From: Peribacillus huizhouensis
GTDB taxonomy: Bacteria; Bacillota; Bacilli; Bacillales; DSM-1321
Length of the DNA: 64,000 nt
Reading direction: 5' to 3'
Assembly (NCBI RefSeq): GCF_014138605.1
Contig: NZ_JACJHX010000005.1
Location: 1-64,000 of the forward strand
Part shown: positions 27,868 to 36,376 of the stretch, piece after piece
Numbering within the stretch: position 1 is the first letter of the stretch
How the letters are laid out: each line of letters begins with the position of its first letter
Position numbers and translations under genes: made by a program
Notes under the pieces: model-generated
What the model saw: only the letters and a program-made list of their open reading frames with translations
Told to the model about the DNA's origin: nothing
Database searches by the model: none

Positions 27868-28770
27868 ATGTTTAAGTCTTTTAAGAAGTACATAATAGCT
27901 GCTGCGACAATTGCTTTAGTTGCAACGGCTGCAACGCCTGCTCACGCAGAATCTGATTATGAGCCAAGCTATTCGTTTACGGATGTAGGTTCACGTTATG
28001 CAGAAGCAGTTGATTTCTTATATACAGTAGGAATTATTAATGGGGTTTCTACGACTAAGTTTGGTACAAGTCAAAATTTAACTCGAGGCGATGCAGCGGT
28101 CATTCTTGCTAATACATTAGAGCTAGATACAGAGAGCGCTCCGAATGCAGGATTTAAAGATACATTTCCGCGTATTGCAGGCTCAGTTAACGCACTTGTA
28201 GAAGCCGGGATTGTTTCTGGTGTGACGGCAGACCGTTATGAACCAACGAAACCATTAACACGCGGTGCAATGGCGAAGTTTTTGAATCTTAGCTTTGATC
28301 TATCTGAATATGCAATTGAAACTCCTTTTACAGATGTAGGTGGGGTATTTAAGGAGCATATTGAAGCACTTTACGGATCTGGTATTGCTGCTGGTAAGAC
28401 GGCTACAAGCTACGGTACAGTACAAAATATTACACGTGGTGATTTTGCTAATCTGTTATACAATTCTATTATGTTTAGTTTAGAAGGAGAATATGGTAGC
28501 ATCGTATCAGCGGATTTAATTGATTCCAAAACAATGCGTATTCATTTTTCAGAAGCTGTGCCTGAAGATTATACAGCAGCAGATTTGACTGACTATTTAT
28601 TTGTTATTGCTGAATTGGAAGATGGCAAGTATGTAACTTCCGCAGCGAAAAATGGAGTCCTTTCTAAGGACCGTATGTCTTTAACTTTTACACATACTGA
28701 TTTTGCTGGCGAAGCAGGTACAATCTATATCGATGATCTTGAGTTACCATTCAACTACAAGACTAAATAA
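27868..28770 (+). CDS. Small SLH-domain surface protein with a C-terminal Ig-like domain
   Basis: 300 aa. The signal peptide (1-27, MFKSFKKYIIAAATIALVAT, ending AHA) resembles those of the S-layer protein and the SLH nucleotidase. Three SLH domains (about 33-205) follow: FTDVGSRYAEAVDFL, FKDTFPRIAGSVNAL and FTDVGGVFKEHIEAL. The remaining 95 residues (about 205-300) form a single Ig-like domain of SbsA type (IVSADLIDSKTMRIHFSEAV). No enzyme motif. It may be a minor S-layer component or an adaptor on the wall polymer. The start is ATG 27868 with a GAAAGGGG RBS somewhat far upstream. Confidence 0.85.
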   Translation: MFKSFKKYIIAAATIALVATAATPAHAESDYEPSYSFTDVGSRYAEAVDFLYTVGIINGVSTTKFGTSQNLTRGDAAVILANTLELDTESAPNAGFKDTFPRIAGSVNALVEAGIVSGVTADRYEPTKPLTRGAMAKFLNLSFDLSEYAIETPFTDVGGVFKEHIEALYGSGIAAGKTATSYGTVQNITRGDFANLLYNSIMFSLEGEYGSIVSADLIDSKTMRIHFSEAVPEDYTAADLTDYLFVIAELEDGKYVTSAAKNGVLSKDRMSLTFTHTDFAGEAGTIYIDDLELPFNYKTK

Positions 28771-28781
28771 ATAATAGCAAA

Positions 28782-28822
28782 GACAAGCGTTCCGAGAGTA
28801 TGGAATGCTTGTCTTTTTTTAA
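28782..28822 (+). terminator. Terminator of the small SLH gene
   Basis: GACAAGCGTTCC (28782-28793) pairs with GGAATGCTTGTC (28802-28813), with one G-U pair, followed by TTTTTTT. Confidence 0.9.
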
Positions 28823-28833
28823 TCTGATTTCGC

Positions 28834-28916
28834 TGATAATTAATCCAGAAAACTGATAATTAATCGAAAACCCTACATAATTAATCCAAATATCAAATAA
28901 TTAATCGAAAACCCCA
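28834..28916. repeat. Tandem array with 20-21 bp unit (4 alternating units)
   Basis: ATAATTAATC recurs at 28836, 28856, 28877 and 28897 (spacings 20, 21, 20). Units alternate between ATAATTAATCC and ATAATTAATCGAAAA. It lies between convergent genes, right after a terminator, and each unit contains the palindrome TTAA/ATTAAT. Confidence 0.8.
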
Positions 28917-28925
28917 TATACCATA

Positions 28926-29904
28926 CTATTCCTCATCAAACGTAAGCTGATATACCCGCCCTTTCGTTGTCCCATAATGATTGAGATTCATAGAAGTAAG
29001 TAGTTTGGAAGCAATCGAAGTAGAAGGGAGAATTAGGTAGTCCCGGAGTGCTTGATTCGTTATCGTAGGCTGTATGAGGAGAGCGTAATCTTTTAAAGCG
29101 GGAATATGGGCATCTCTGGATGAAAAGGAGCAACTCATACAAACCCACTTTCCGCGAAATCGATTCATTGGTAGTGCAGAACATTGTGGGCAATGGCAGC
29201 CCTTGTAGAGTGAGTCCGCGTGTATACCAAATCGATCAAGTATATTAGGATCATATGGTTCATCTTGTTTCATAAGCAATCGTGATATTCTACGGAGATC
29301 TTTATTCGTAAAAATAACTTGTTGATTCTTATCATTTAAATGATCGACTTTACTAGGGATGTGGATACTATGTATTACGATTCTCTTTGTAAGAGAATCA
29401 TTCGGAGCGGTCTTTATTAAGGTGTATGGATTAGTAATCGCTACAATACACTCTATCGGTGGAATGGATTGTATCTTGTTCCTTTTAAGCCAAAGTTTTA
29501 ATTGAAGCTTTTGTCTTTCAACTTGCGGAATTGGATTGGGGAAAGTATCCTCTTTCCCATTAGTAAGTGTTCGTGTAAGTTGGCTATGAGTAGAATCGAA
29601 ATGTAGAGTACCCGAGTAATTTTTTTGCGTCAATAATTAAGAAAAAACGAGGGGTCAGAATGAGGGTATCAATTTGAAAGTAATAGTTTTCGCCTAATAT
29701 TCTTACATTATGCAGGATGAGGTGGCCCGTATTTGAGATAAAACTTAAATGATAATCTAGAGACTGCTCGCCATTATAGCCAGCTTGATTTTTGGAAATT
29801 TCGGCTTGTATCTCCAATTTTTTTGGATGATCAAACGGTAATCGTCTATTTAAAGCCTGCAATTTCTGAAGGTAGATTGGTAAAATCCGTTTCTTAACGA
29901 TCAT
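28926..29904 (-). pseudogene. Frameshifted NERD (nuclease-related) domain protein with zinc ribbon
   Basis: Start ATG 29904 has a good RBS (AAAAGGAGC). The first frame carries the beginning of a NERD domain (NQAGYNGEQSLDYHLSFI, GENYYFQIDTLILTPRFFLI, IIDAK). It then runs out of frame in a run of seven A. With one A fewer the sequence continues as KNYSGTLHFDSTHSQLTRTL, the expected next NERD strand, and through to a C-terminal CHCPQC ... CMSC zinc ribbon and the stop at 28926. Joined length is about 325 aa, normal for Bacillus NERD proteins. Either a true pseudogene, a sequencing error in the homopolymer, or a slippage-controlled gene. NERD proteins are predicted nucleases of unclear role. Confidence 0.8.
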
Positions 29905-29944
29905 ATACGTTGCTCCTTTTAAGTATTCTTGTAACACCAAAACA

Positions 29945-29973
29945 CCTCCCGGGGCATATAAATTCCCGGGAGG
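29945..29973 (-). terminator. Terminator of the SLH 5'-nucleotidase gene
   Basis: CCTCCCGGG (29945-29953) pairs with CCCGGGAGG (29965-29973). On the minus strand it is followed by TGTTTTGG, a short T tract. It lies 15 nt after the nucleotidase stop. Confidence 0.8.
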
Positions 29974-29987
29974 AGAAATTGAACGAT

Positions 29988-32141
29988 TTATTTCGCAGCA
30001 GAAACATCAATAATGCGGCCTTCTACTTTAGGGTCTACAGTCTCGAACGTTTTTAAGTAGTTAATAAACATTTGGTAATCCGTGAAACCAGGCTCACTCA
30101 CACGACCATCAGCATATGCTTTAGCGAATGTATCGAATCCGTCTCCACCTTTAGCCGTGAAAATATTCGTTGCAACGATGTAGGACTCATCGTTTTGAAG
30201 AGGAGAAAGCTTACCGTCTTCACCTTTAATATTTACCTCCACAACTCGGTTACCTGCTTTTTTACTACTATCATATTTAAATGTCATGCCTGAAACATGC
30301 AGGAAGCCTCCAGATGCCTCAGGTGCTTGGCTTACACTGTGTTCTAGCGCGTCAATAATTTCAGATCCTTTTAGGTTCATGATACCTAAAGTGTTTCCAA
30401 ATGGCATAACAGTTAGGACTTCCCCTATCGTTATATCACCTGCATCAATAGACTCGCGAATCCCGCCACCATTTGTCATGGCAATGACTGTATCAGGGTT
30501 AATCGTTTTTGCAGTGCTTAACATGCCATCCGTAATCAAGTTTCCTAGGTTTGTTTCACTTGTACGAACTGAATTACGTGCTCCATTCAATGGTTCAACA
30601 GCTGTGACTCCAATAGACTCCGCCTGAATTTCGGCGATTTTATCTGCATACGGTTTTAGGGCAATCGCTGTTGTTGGATCTTCAGCGCGTTCTTTCACAC
30701 TTAATAACTTACCTGCTTGTCCGATTACTTTACCATTTTTATCGAATTTCACATCAAGTGTTCCTACATAATTATTATACTCGCCCGTTTGAACGATAAT
30801 CGTTGGCTCGGCTTTACCTTCTGAAACGACTGTTGGTTTTTCTAATAAAGTGTGGGAATGACCACCGATGATTACATCAATACCATCAACTTGTTTTGCA
30901 AGCTCTAAATCATTATCGAATTCAATATTATCATTGTATCCGAGATGTGTAACGGCAACAATTTTATTAATTCCTAACTCTTTAAAAGCTTTAACGGAAT
31001 TTTTTGCTTCTTCAATATAGTTTTTAAAGGAGATATCTTTAGGACTTGAAATTTCTACTGTTTCTGCAGTTGTTAAGCCGAAGATTCCGACTTTTTCTCC
31101 GTTTACTTCTTTAATGATTCCGTTATAAATTTTTCCGTCTTCTGGATTGTCAGAATATGTTCCGATTTCTTGCAAGCCATCAAATAATTTGTCGCTAGAG
31201 AAGTCCACATTGGCACTTACGAATGGGAATTTCGCCTCTTTTATAAAATCGACAAGCCATTGATGACCTTCATTACTAGAACCTTGGTCAAATTCATGGT
31301 TTCCGAATGTCATGACATCATAACCTATATCATTCATGAACTTTAATTCAGCTTTGCCTTGGAATTCGTTAAAATACAGTGTGCCAGTCATTACATCTCC
31401 AGCATCGATCAACAATGGTTCCGACTTTCTGACACGAACTTCATTAATTGTAGTAGCTCTCTTCGCTACTAATTCCACATGGGAGTGTGTGTCATTTGTA
31501 TGCATGAGTGATAGTTTATAGTCTTCATCATCCAAACCAGTTACAGATGCTGACTTTTGAAGAAAGATTGAGAAATCACCACGAGTAGCTAGTTTAGTAG
31601 TTCCAAATGAAGTTTTGGAAGTACCTTCAGAAATTTTATTAGAAATTAAAGTTTCAATGGCCGTTTGATAACGTTCTGAAACATCCGTGAAATTAAGATT
31701 TGTTTTTCCAGTTAGTTCAAAGCCTTTTTGAATCCAAATGGCTAATTCTCCGCGAGTAATAGGACTGTTAGGATCAAAACTAGTGGCTGTTTTTCCAGCA
31801 GTAACTCCAATTGCTTTTAATGCATTGACTGCTTGAACCGCACGAGCTGGTACATCAGTAAATCCAGAATTAGGAGCGTGCTCTGTATTCAGTTCGAGAA
31901 CATTTGATAGAAGTATCGCTGCGTCAGCTCGTGTAATGAATTTCTGAGTACCGAAAGAAGTATTGGTAATACCCTTAGCTCCTTTAGATACAACATAATC
32001 AATCGCTTCTTTATAACGTTTAGAAACGTCTGTAAATTCAGGGGTTGCAGCATTAGAAATTGGTGACAAGGCAACTGTAATCAGTGTTGCTGCAGCTGCT
32101 GTCGCTATAAATTGACGATATGATTTTGTTCTGTAGCTCAT
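29988..32141 (-). CDS. SLH-anchored 5'-nucleotidase / 2',3'-cyclic phosphodiesterase
   Basis: 717 aa. The signal peptide (1-31, MSYRTKSYRQFIATAAAATL) is close to that of the S-layer protein. Three SLH domains (about 34-195) are also very similar to those of the S-layer protein. The metallophosphatase domain (about 208-440) has the metal ligands HTNDTHSH, DAGDVMTG, FGNHEFDQG, VTHLGY and GGHSHT. The 5'-nucleotidase C-terminal domain (about 480-690) has NLGNLITDG, MTNGGGIRESI and PFGNTL. It would release phosphate and nucleosides from external nucleotides at the cell surface. The S-layer-like N-terminus suggests a common origin and perhaps common SecA2 export. The RBS is AGGT before ATG 32141. 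Confidence 0.92.
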   Translation of the reverse strand: MSYRTKSYRQFIATAAAATLITVALSPISNAATPEFTDVSKRYKEAIDYVVSKGAKGITNTSFGTQKFITRADAAILLSNVLELNTEHAPNSGFTDVPARAVQAVNALKAIGVTAGKTATSFDPNSPITRGELAIWIQKGFELTGKTNLNFTDVSERYQTAIETLISNKISEGTSKTSFGTTKLATRGDFSIFLQKSASVTGLDDEDYKLSLMHTNDTHSHVELVAKRATTINEVRVRKSEPLLIDAGDVMTGTLYFNEFQGKAELKFMNDIGYDVMTFGNHEFDQGSSNEGHQWLVDFIKEAKFPFVSANVDFSSDKLFDGLQEIGTYSDNPEDGKIYNGIIKEVNGEKVGIFGLTTAETVEISSPKDISFKNYIEEAKNSVKAFKELGINKIVAVTHLGYNDNIEFDNDLELAKQVDGIDVIIGGHSHTLLEKPTVVSEGKAEPTIIVQTGEYNNYVGTLDVKFDKNGKVIGQAGKLLSVKERAEDPTTAIALKPYADKIAEIQAESIGVTAVEPLNGARNSVRTSETNLGNLITDGMLSTAKTINPDTVIAMTNGGGIRESIDAGDITIGEVLTVMPFGNTLGIMNLKGSEIIDALEHSVSQAPEASGGFLHVSGMTFKYDSSKKAGNRVVEVNIKGEDGKLSPLQNDESYIVATNIFTAKGGDGFDTFAKAYADGRVSEPGFTDYQMFINYLKTFETVDPKVEGRIIDVSAAK

Positions 32142-32415
32142 ATTTCAAACCTCACTTTTCCTAAACATTATTTTCGACCATACGTAAAAGAGTTTGACAT
32201 GTGTAGTTTATAATAAATTTTGCCTTAATAACATCTACTAATTTGATATTTTTGAAAAATTTACAGGAAATTAACAATATAAAGGGATATCAAGTACCTG
32301 TTGAAAGATGTGCAACTTTATTCTAAATAGTATGTACATTAATTTAGGATTATATTTCCAAAATAGGATAAAACATATATAATTACAATGATAAGATTGT
32401 AAAGGGGGAAACGAG

Positions 32416-35400
32416 TTGAAGTCAATTTATAGAAAGATAGCGGCGGTGGGCTTGAGTGCTATATTACTAGCTTCTTTTGCTGCGCCTAATGCATTTGCAG
32501 TCGAAAGTAACTCTATTCAATCAGCGAGTATAACATCTATTGGTAAAGGCAAAACGCCTAATGAGAAAGAAAAGCAGCAGTTCAGTGAGGATCGTTTAAT
32601 TATTAAATATACTAAACCATTAACAGCTACTGAACATCGAAAAGCTGGGGCAACTGTTATTCAACAATTTCCAAAATTAAATTATGCCGTAGTTAAAGTA
32701 AAAGATAAGAAAAACATCCACAAAGTCATTCAATATTATCAAAAAAACAGCAAAGTTCAATTAGTGACTGCAAGCGTATTGTACAAGTCATTTGGTACGG
32801 TTGATCCGAAAGTAATCGATCAATATCATTTGTCTATGCTAAATGTGGATAAAGCGCAATCGCTTGCAGGGAAGAACCCTGTAACAGTTGCTGTTATTGA
32901 CACGGGTATTGATAGAAAGCATCCTGATTTGAAAAATACATTACTACCTGGTTACAATGCCGTTGATCCTTTAAGTCAGCCTTTTGCGGACTCACATGGT
33001 ACTCACGTAGCTGGAATTATTGCAGCGAATAAAGACAACGGGATTGGTGGATATGGTATCGCACCGAATGTGAAAATTCTCCCAATTGATGTATTCGATG
33101 GGTGGTTTGCTACTGATTATTCAATAGCGGAGGGCATCCTTTATGCAGTTGAACATGGAGCGAAAGTAATCAATATGAGCCTTGGTGGTCCTTTACCATC
33201 ACCATTGATTGAAGAAGCCGTGAACAAGGCGATTGAAAAAGGTGTCGTCATTGTTGCTGCTGCGGGGAATGACGGAGCAGACTATGCGAATTATCCGGCA
33301 TCCTATGAAGGAGTAATTAGTGTTGGTGCGGTTGATCAAAACAAAAAATTAACCAATTACTCTACATACGGAGCATCTGTTGATGTTGTAGCACCGGGGC
33401 ATGAAGTGTACAGTACAGTCTATGATTTTATCAAACCATCAAGCTTCACTAAAATGAGCGGGACATCAATGGCTTCTCCAGTTGTTGCGGGAGCTGCTGC
33501 TTTGCTGCTATCTAAATATCCTAATTTAACTCCGACACAGGTAGAATATATTTTAGAACAAACTGCATCGGACCTTGGAGATAAAGGATATGATTTAAAG
33601 TATGGAAATGGCTTGGTTAATATTGTTTCGGCATTGCAATTTAATCCGAAGAACATTCCAACTTTTGTGAAAGAAAATTGGACAAAGAATGAAATTATTA
33701 AATCAGCCAAAACAGTAGATATGAGCAAAAGACAAGTAATAGCAGGTGAAATTACAAAGCCATTTGAGCAAAAATGGATCCAATTCAAAGTTGAAAAAGG
33801 GGACTACATCCAAACGGTTCTTAAAGGAGTAGAACTCTATGATTACAAAATGATGATTCATTTATATGGCGATAAAAATCAAGTAGAAAAAATTGATGTG
33901 AATACAGTAGGTGCAGGAAAAACGGAAGGAAAGCTAGTACAGGCTCCATTTAGTGGAACTGTGGCAATTGGCGTTAAGGATGTAAATGGCAACTATAGTT
34001 CAGCTACTTCTAAGCGTTCGAACTATTCATTAACTGTTGAAACTGCGAAAACATTGCCTGAGGACGATTCGTCTATTGAAGAGATGATTAAGATTGATAG
34101 TTTACCATATCAATCAAATGGTCGTCATACTTTTACAGGTGACAAAGAGGATAATGATTACTTTACCTTTGAAATAGAAAGTGAAAAAGCAGTAAAAATT
34201 AATCTAACAGGTATCCCTGGTATTAAACCAAACCTAAGTGTGTATAAAGTGGATGACATCTTTCCTCCAGATGAAGAAGATCTACTAACTGATGAAGAAA
34301 AAGCAGAGATGCTTAGGTTAATATTAGAAGATGAAGAATATAATGATCCATATGCGTATTCGAACAGTGGGGCAGCAGGGGACGCAGTAGAGCTTAGCTT
34401 CGCAGCGCAGCCAGGTACATATATTCTAAAAGCTAGTAATAAACCGACGAATTATTTTGGGATTATCGAATTGATTTCTATGCTGTTAATGGGTCAAACA
34501 TTTGATCAATCTGAAGCAATAGAGCAATCTCTGATTCCTTATCAAGTGAAAATTGATACGAAGACGCTTCCTGTGGATGAGGACAACTATCCAACAATTG
34601 GAGATGAAAGGATCGTTAATGAGGATACTCCAGAATCAGAAGAAATTGTAGCTAATATCCGTGCAGCCGTGCAATCAGCTGCTGATCCGTACATTGAAGA
34701 GCAAAATGCTTTTGTCCAAAGTCAATTGGACGCAGCGATCCCATACAAAATCGGTACATCAACATCTGCATTTTTACAGAGTAATAGTGATGTTGACTTA
34801 TTCCTAGTGAAACCGGAACAAACAGCGATTATTGAGTTGGGACTGAAAAATATTGAAAATAAAACTCCATTAATAGAAATTTATCAAGTAGTGGAAGATA
34901 AATCAAATAAGGAAGAACCGATGCTTAACTTGGTTTATATAGGCGACAATACGAATTGGAGTGGCTTCACGATTGCTGTTAAAGAAAAGAGCTACACTGG
35001 TGTTAAAAAGGGAGAAAGATATATCATTGCCGTTCAAAATAATTACTACAATGAAATCTCAGGTATTTCATTTGAGCCTTACGAGTTAACTACAAAGGCT
35101 ATTGTTCATAATCCTCAAGATCAATACGAAGACAATGATTCTTTCGAACATGTGAAGGATTTACCGGGCGCTTCCTTTACCGGAAACTTTGCTCTGCCAA
35201 ACGATATTGATGTTTTTTATTATAAAGCCACACAATCGGGCATCAAAGGGGTTTCGGTAAAATCAAAACCAATTACAGATGCAATGAAAAAGGCATATCC
35301 AGAGGAATTATTGGGCCAATATGCTGGAGTTGTCACTATTATTGAAGACCGAAATAATAACCGAAAACTTGATGATAATGAGTTTAGAAATGCTACTTAT

Positions 35401-35928
35401 ATTGATAAGGGGAATTATGGCTCAATTTATGGATCTGTTAACTTGAAAAAAGGCCATAACTATTTTATTTTAACAGAAGGTTATTTTATGGATATGCTAC
35501 CATTCTCAATGGTTCCGTACACATTTACTTTTGTCGATGCAATAACGAAGGATGAAGATGCTAATTCGGTAGTAAAGAATCAAACTCCTTCAAAACCTTT
35601 AAAATTGATAAAAGATAAGAAATCTTTGCTTCGAACAGCAAAAGGCTATTTCAATGCTGGCGTTCCAAACGGTGATTCGGATTGGTATGAACATACCCTT
35701 ACGAAAGATAGTACAGGTGTTATAAAACTGGCTGGAGGGCAAACGACGGACGGAGTAATATCTGTCTATCAAAATGGTAAATTAGTTGCACAAGCTGATT
35801 ACTATGGTATGGGAGATGAGGAAGCACTATACCTAAGCCTGAAAAAAGGGAAATACTATATTGAAGTGAAAGATAGCCACGGTAATGCAAGTACAGATCC
35901 GTATACGCTTAAATTGTATATGAATTAA
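32416..35928 (+). CDS. Large secreted subtilisin-like serine protease (S8)
   Basis: 1170 aa from a TTG start with the strong RBS AAAGGGGGAA. Signal peptide 1-28; an I9-type propeptide follows (about 50-125, DRLIIKYTKPLTATEHRKAG). The catalytic domain (about 145-415) has Asp in AVIDTGIDRKHPDL, His in DSHGTHVAGI, Asn in AAAGNDG and Ser in GTSMASPVVAG. The C-terminal 750 residues hold several beta-rich pre-peptidase-type (PPC) repeats (for example QYEDNDSFEHVKDLPGA, DVDLFLVKP, GDSDWYEHTL), probably for substrate or surface binding. No SLH domain. It may process the S-layer or other surface proteins, or degrade external protein. Terminator at 35958. Confidence 0.92.
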   Translation: MKSIYRKIAAVGLSAILLASFAAPNAFAVESNSIQSASITSIGKGKTPNEKEKQQFSEDRLIIKYTKPLTATEHRKAGATVIQQFPKLNYAVVKVKDKKNIHKVIQYYQKNSKVQLVTASVLYKSFGTVDPKVIDQYHLSMLNVDKAQSLAGKNPVTVAVIDTGIDRKHPDLKNTLLPGYNAVDPLSQPFADSHGTHVAGIIAANKDNGIGGYGIAPNVKILPIDVFDGWFATDYSIAEGILYAVEHGAKVINMSLGGPLPSPLIEEAVNKAIEKGVVIVAAAGNDGADYANYPASYEGVISVGAVDQNKKLTNYSTYGASVDVVAPGHEVYSTVYDFIKPSSFTKMSGTSMASPVVAGAAALLLSKYPNLTPTQVEYILEQTASDLGDKGYDLKYGNGLVNIVSALQFNPKNIPTFVKENWTKNEIIKSAKTVDMSKRQVIAGEITKPFEQKWIQFKVEKGDYIQTVLKGVELYDYKMMIHLYGDKNQVEKIDVNTVGAGKTEGKLVQAPFSGTVAIGVKDVNGNYSSATSKRSNYSLTVETAKTLPEDDSSIEEMIKIDSLPYQSNGRHTFTGDKEDNDYFTFEIESEKAVKINLTGIPGIKPNLSVYKVDDIFPPDEEDLLTDEEKAEMLRLILEDEEYNDPYAYSNSGAAGDAVELSFAAQPGTYILKASNKPTNYFGIIELISMLLMGQTFDQSEAIEQSLIPYQVKIDTKTLPVDEDNYPTIGDERIVNEDTPESEEIVANIRAAVQSAADPYIEEQNAFVQSQLDAAIPYKIGTSTSAFLQSNSDVDLFLVKPEQTAIIELGLKNIENKTPLIEIYQVVEDKSNKEEPMLNLVYIGDNTNWSGFTIAVKEKSYTGVKKGERYIIAVQNNYYNEISGISFEPYELTTKAIVHNPQDQYEDNDSFEHVKDLPGASFTGNFALPNDIDVFYYKATQSGIKGVSVKSKPITDAMKKAYPEELLGQYAGVVTIIEDRNNNRKLDDNEFRNATYIDKGNYGSIYGSVNLKKGHNYFILTEGYFMDMLPFSMVPYTFTFVDAITKDEDANSVVKNQTPSKPLKLIKDKKSLLRTAKGYFNAGVPNGDSDWYEHTLTKDSTGVIKLAGGQTTDGVISVYQNGKLVAQADYYGMGDEEALYLSLKKGKYYIEVKDSHGNASTDPYTLKLYMN

Positions 35929-35957
35929 TAGATATAGATAATAACAGTTTGAATTAG

Positions 35958-35995
35958 GTATGGGTTCAGTATTTTACTGGACTCATACTTTTTTA
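35958..35995 (+). terminator. Terminator of the subtilase gene
   Basis: GTATGGGTTCAGT (35958-35970) pairs with ACTGGACTCATAC (35976-35988) with two G-U pairs, followed by TTTTTT. Confidence 0.85.
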
Positions 35996-36129
35996 GGTGT
36001 GCCCGGCATGGGTGTAATCTCTAATTGGAACAAACTTAGGTGCTTCCTATGAGCCTGTTATTCTTGCATGTGCCTGTAACACAAGATGGATGTTCATATA
36101 ATGAGTTCTTACTCAGCAACAGCTAATAT

Positions 36130-36290
36130 TTAATGTGTACTGCCGATTCCCCCTTTGGAAACAATTAATTTTAAAGCTGAAACTTCGTCTGATATCTTTA
36201 GCATCATTTCCTTGTTGGAGAAAAGGTTTTTGGTAATCTGTATAGTTTCTCACGCTTATCTTTAGCAATAAAATCCACTTTGAGACACAT
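36130..36290 (-). pseudogene. Frameshifted small gene relic
   Basis: From ATG 36290 (weak RBS TGAGG) the frame reads MCLKVDFIAKDKREKLYR. The next stretch in another frame reads ITKNLFSNKEMMLKISDEVS, then ALKLIVSKGGIGSTH, to a stop at 36130. The two parts together look like one helical protein of about 54 residues broken by an indel near 36235. No recognised family. It could equally be a 3' fragment of a larger lost gene. The surrounding stretch 35996-36320 holds no other gene. Confidence 0.35.
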
Positions 36291-36320
36291 TATATCCTCA
36301 GAGAGCGTCGTACACATAGA

Positions 36321-36370
36321 AAAAGGTGCATATTCCCATTGACTTTAGTCGGTGGTAATATGCACCTTTT
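36321..36370 (-). terminator. Terminator of the SLH propeller gene
   Basis: AAAAGGTGCATATT (36321-36334) pairs perfectly with AATATGCACCTTTT (36357-36370). It can work on both strands and lies 7 nt from the stop of the minus-strand gene. Confidence 0.85.
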
Positions 36371-36376
36371 ATTGTT

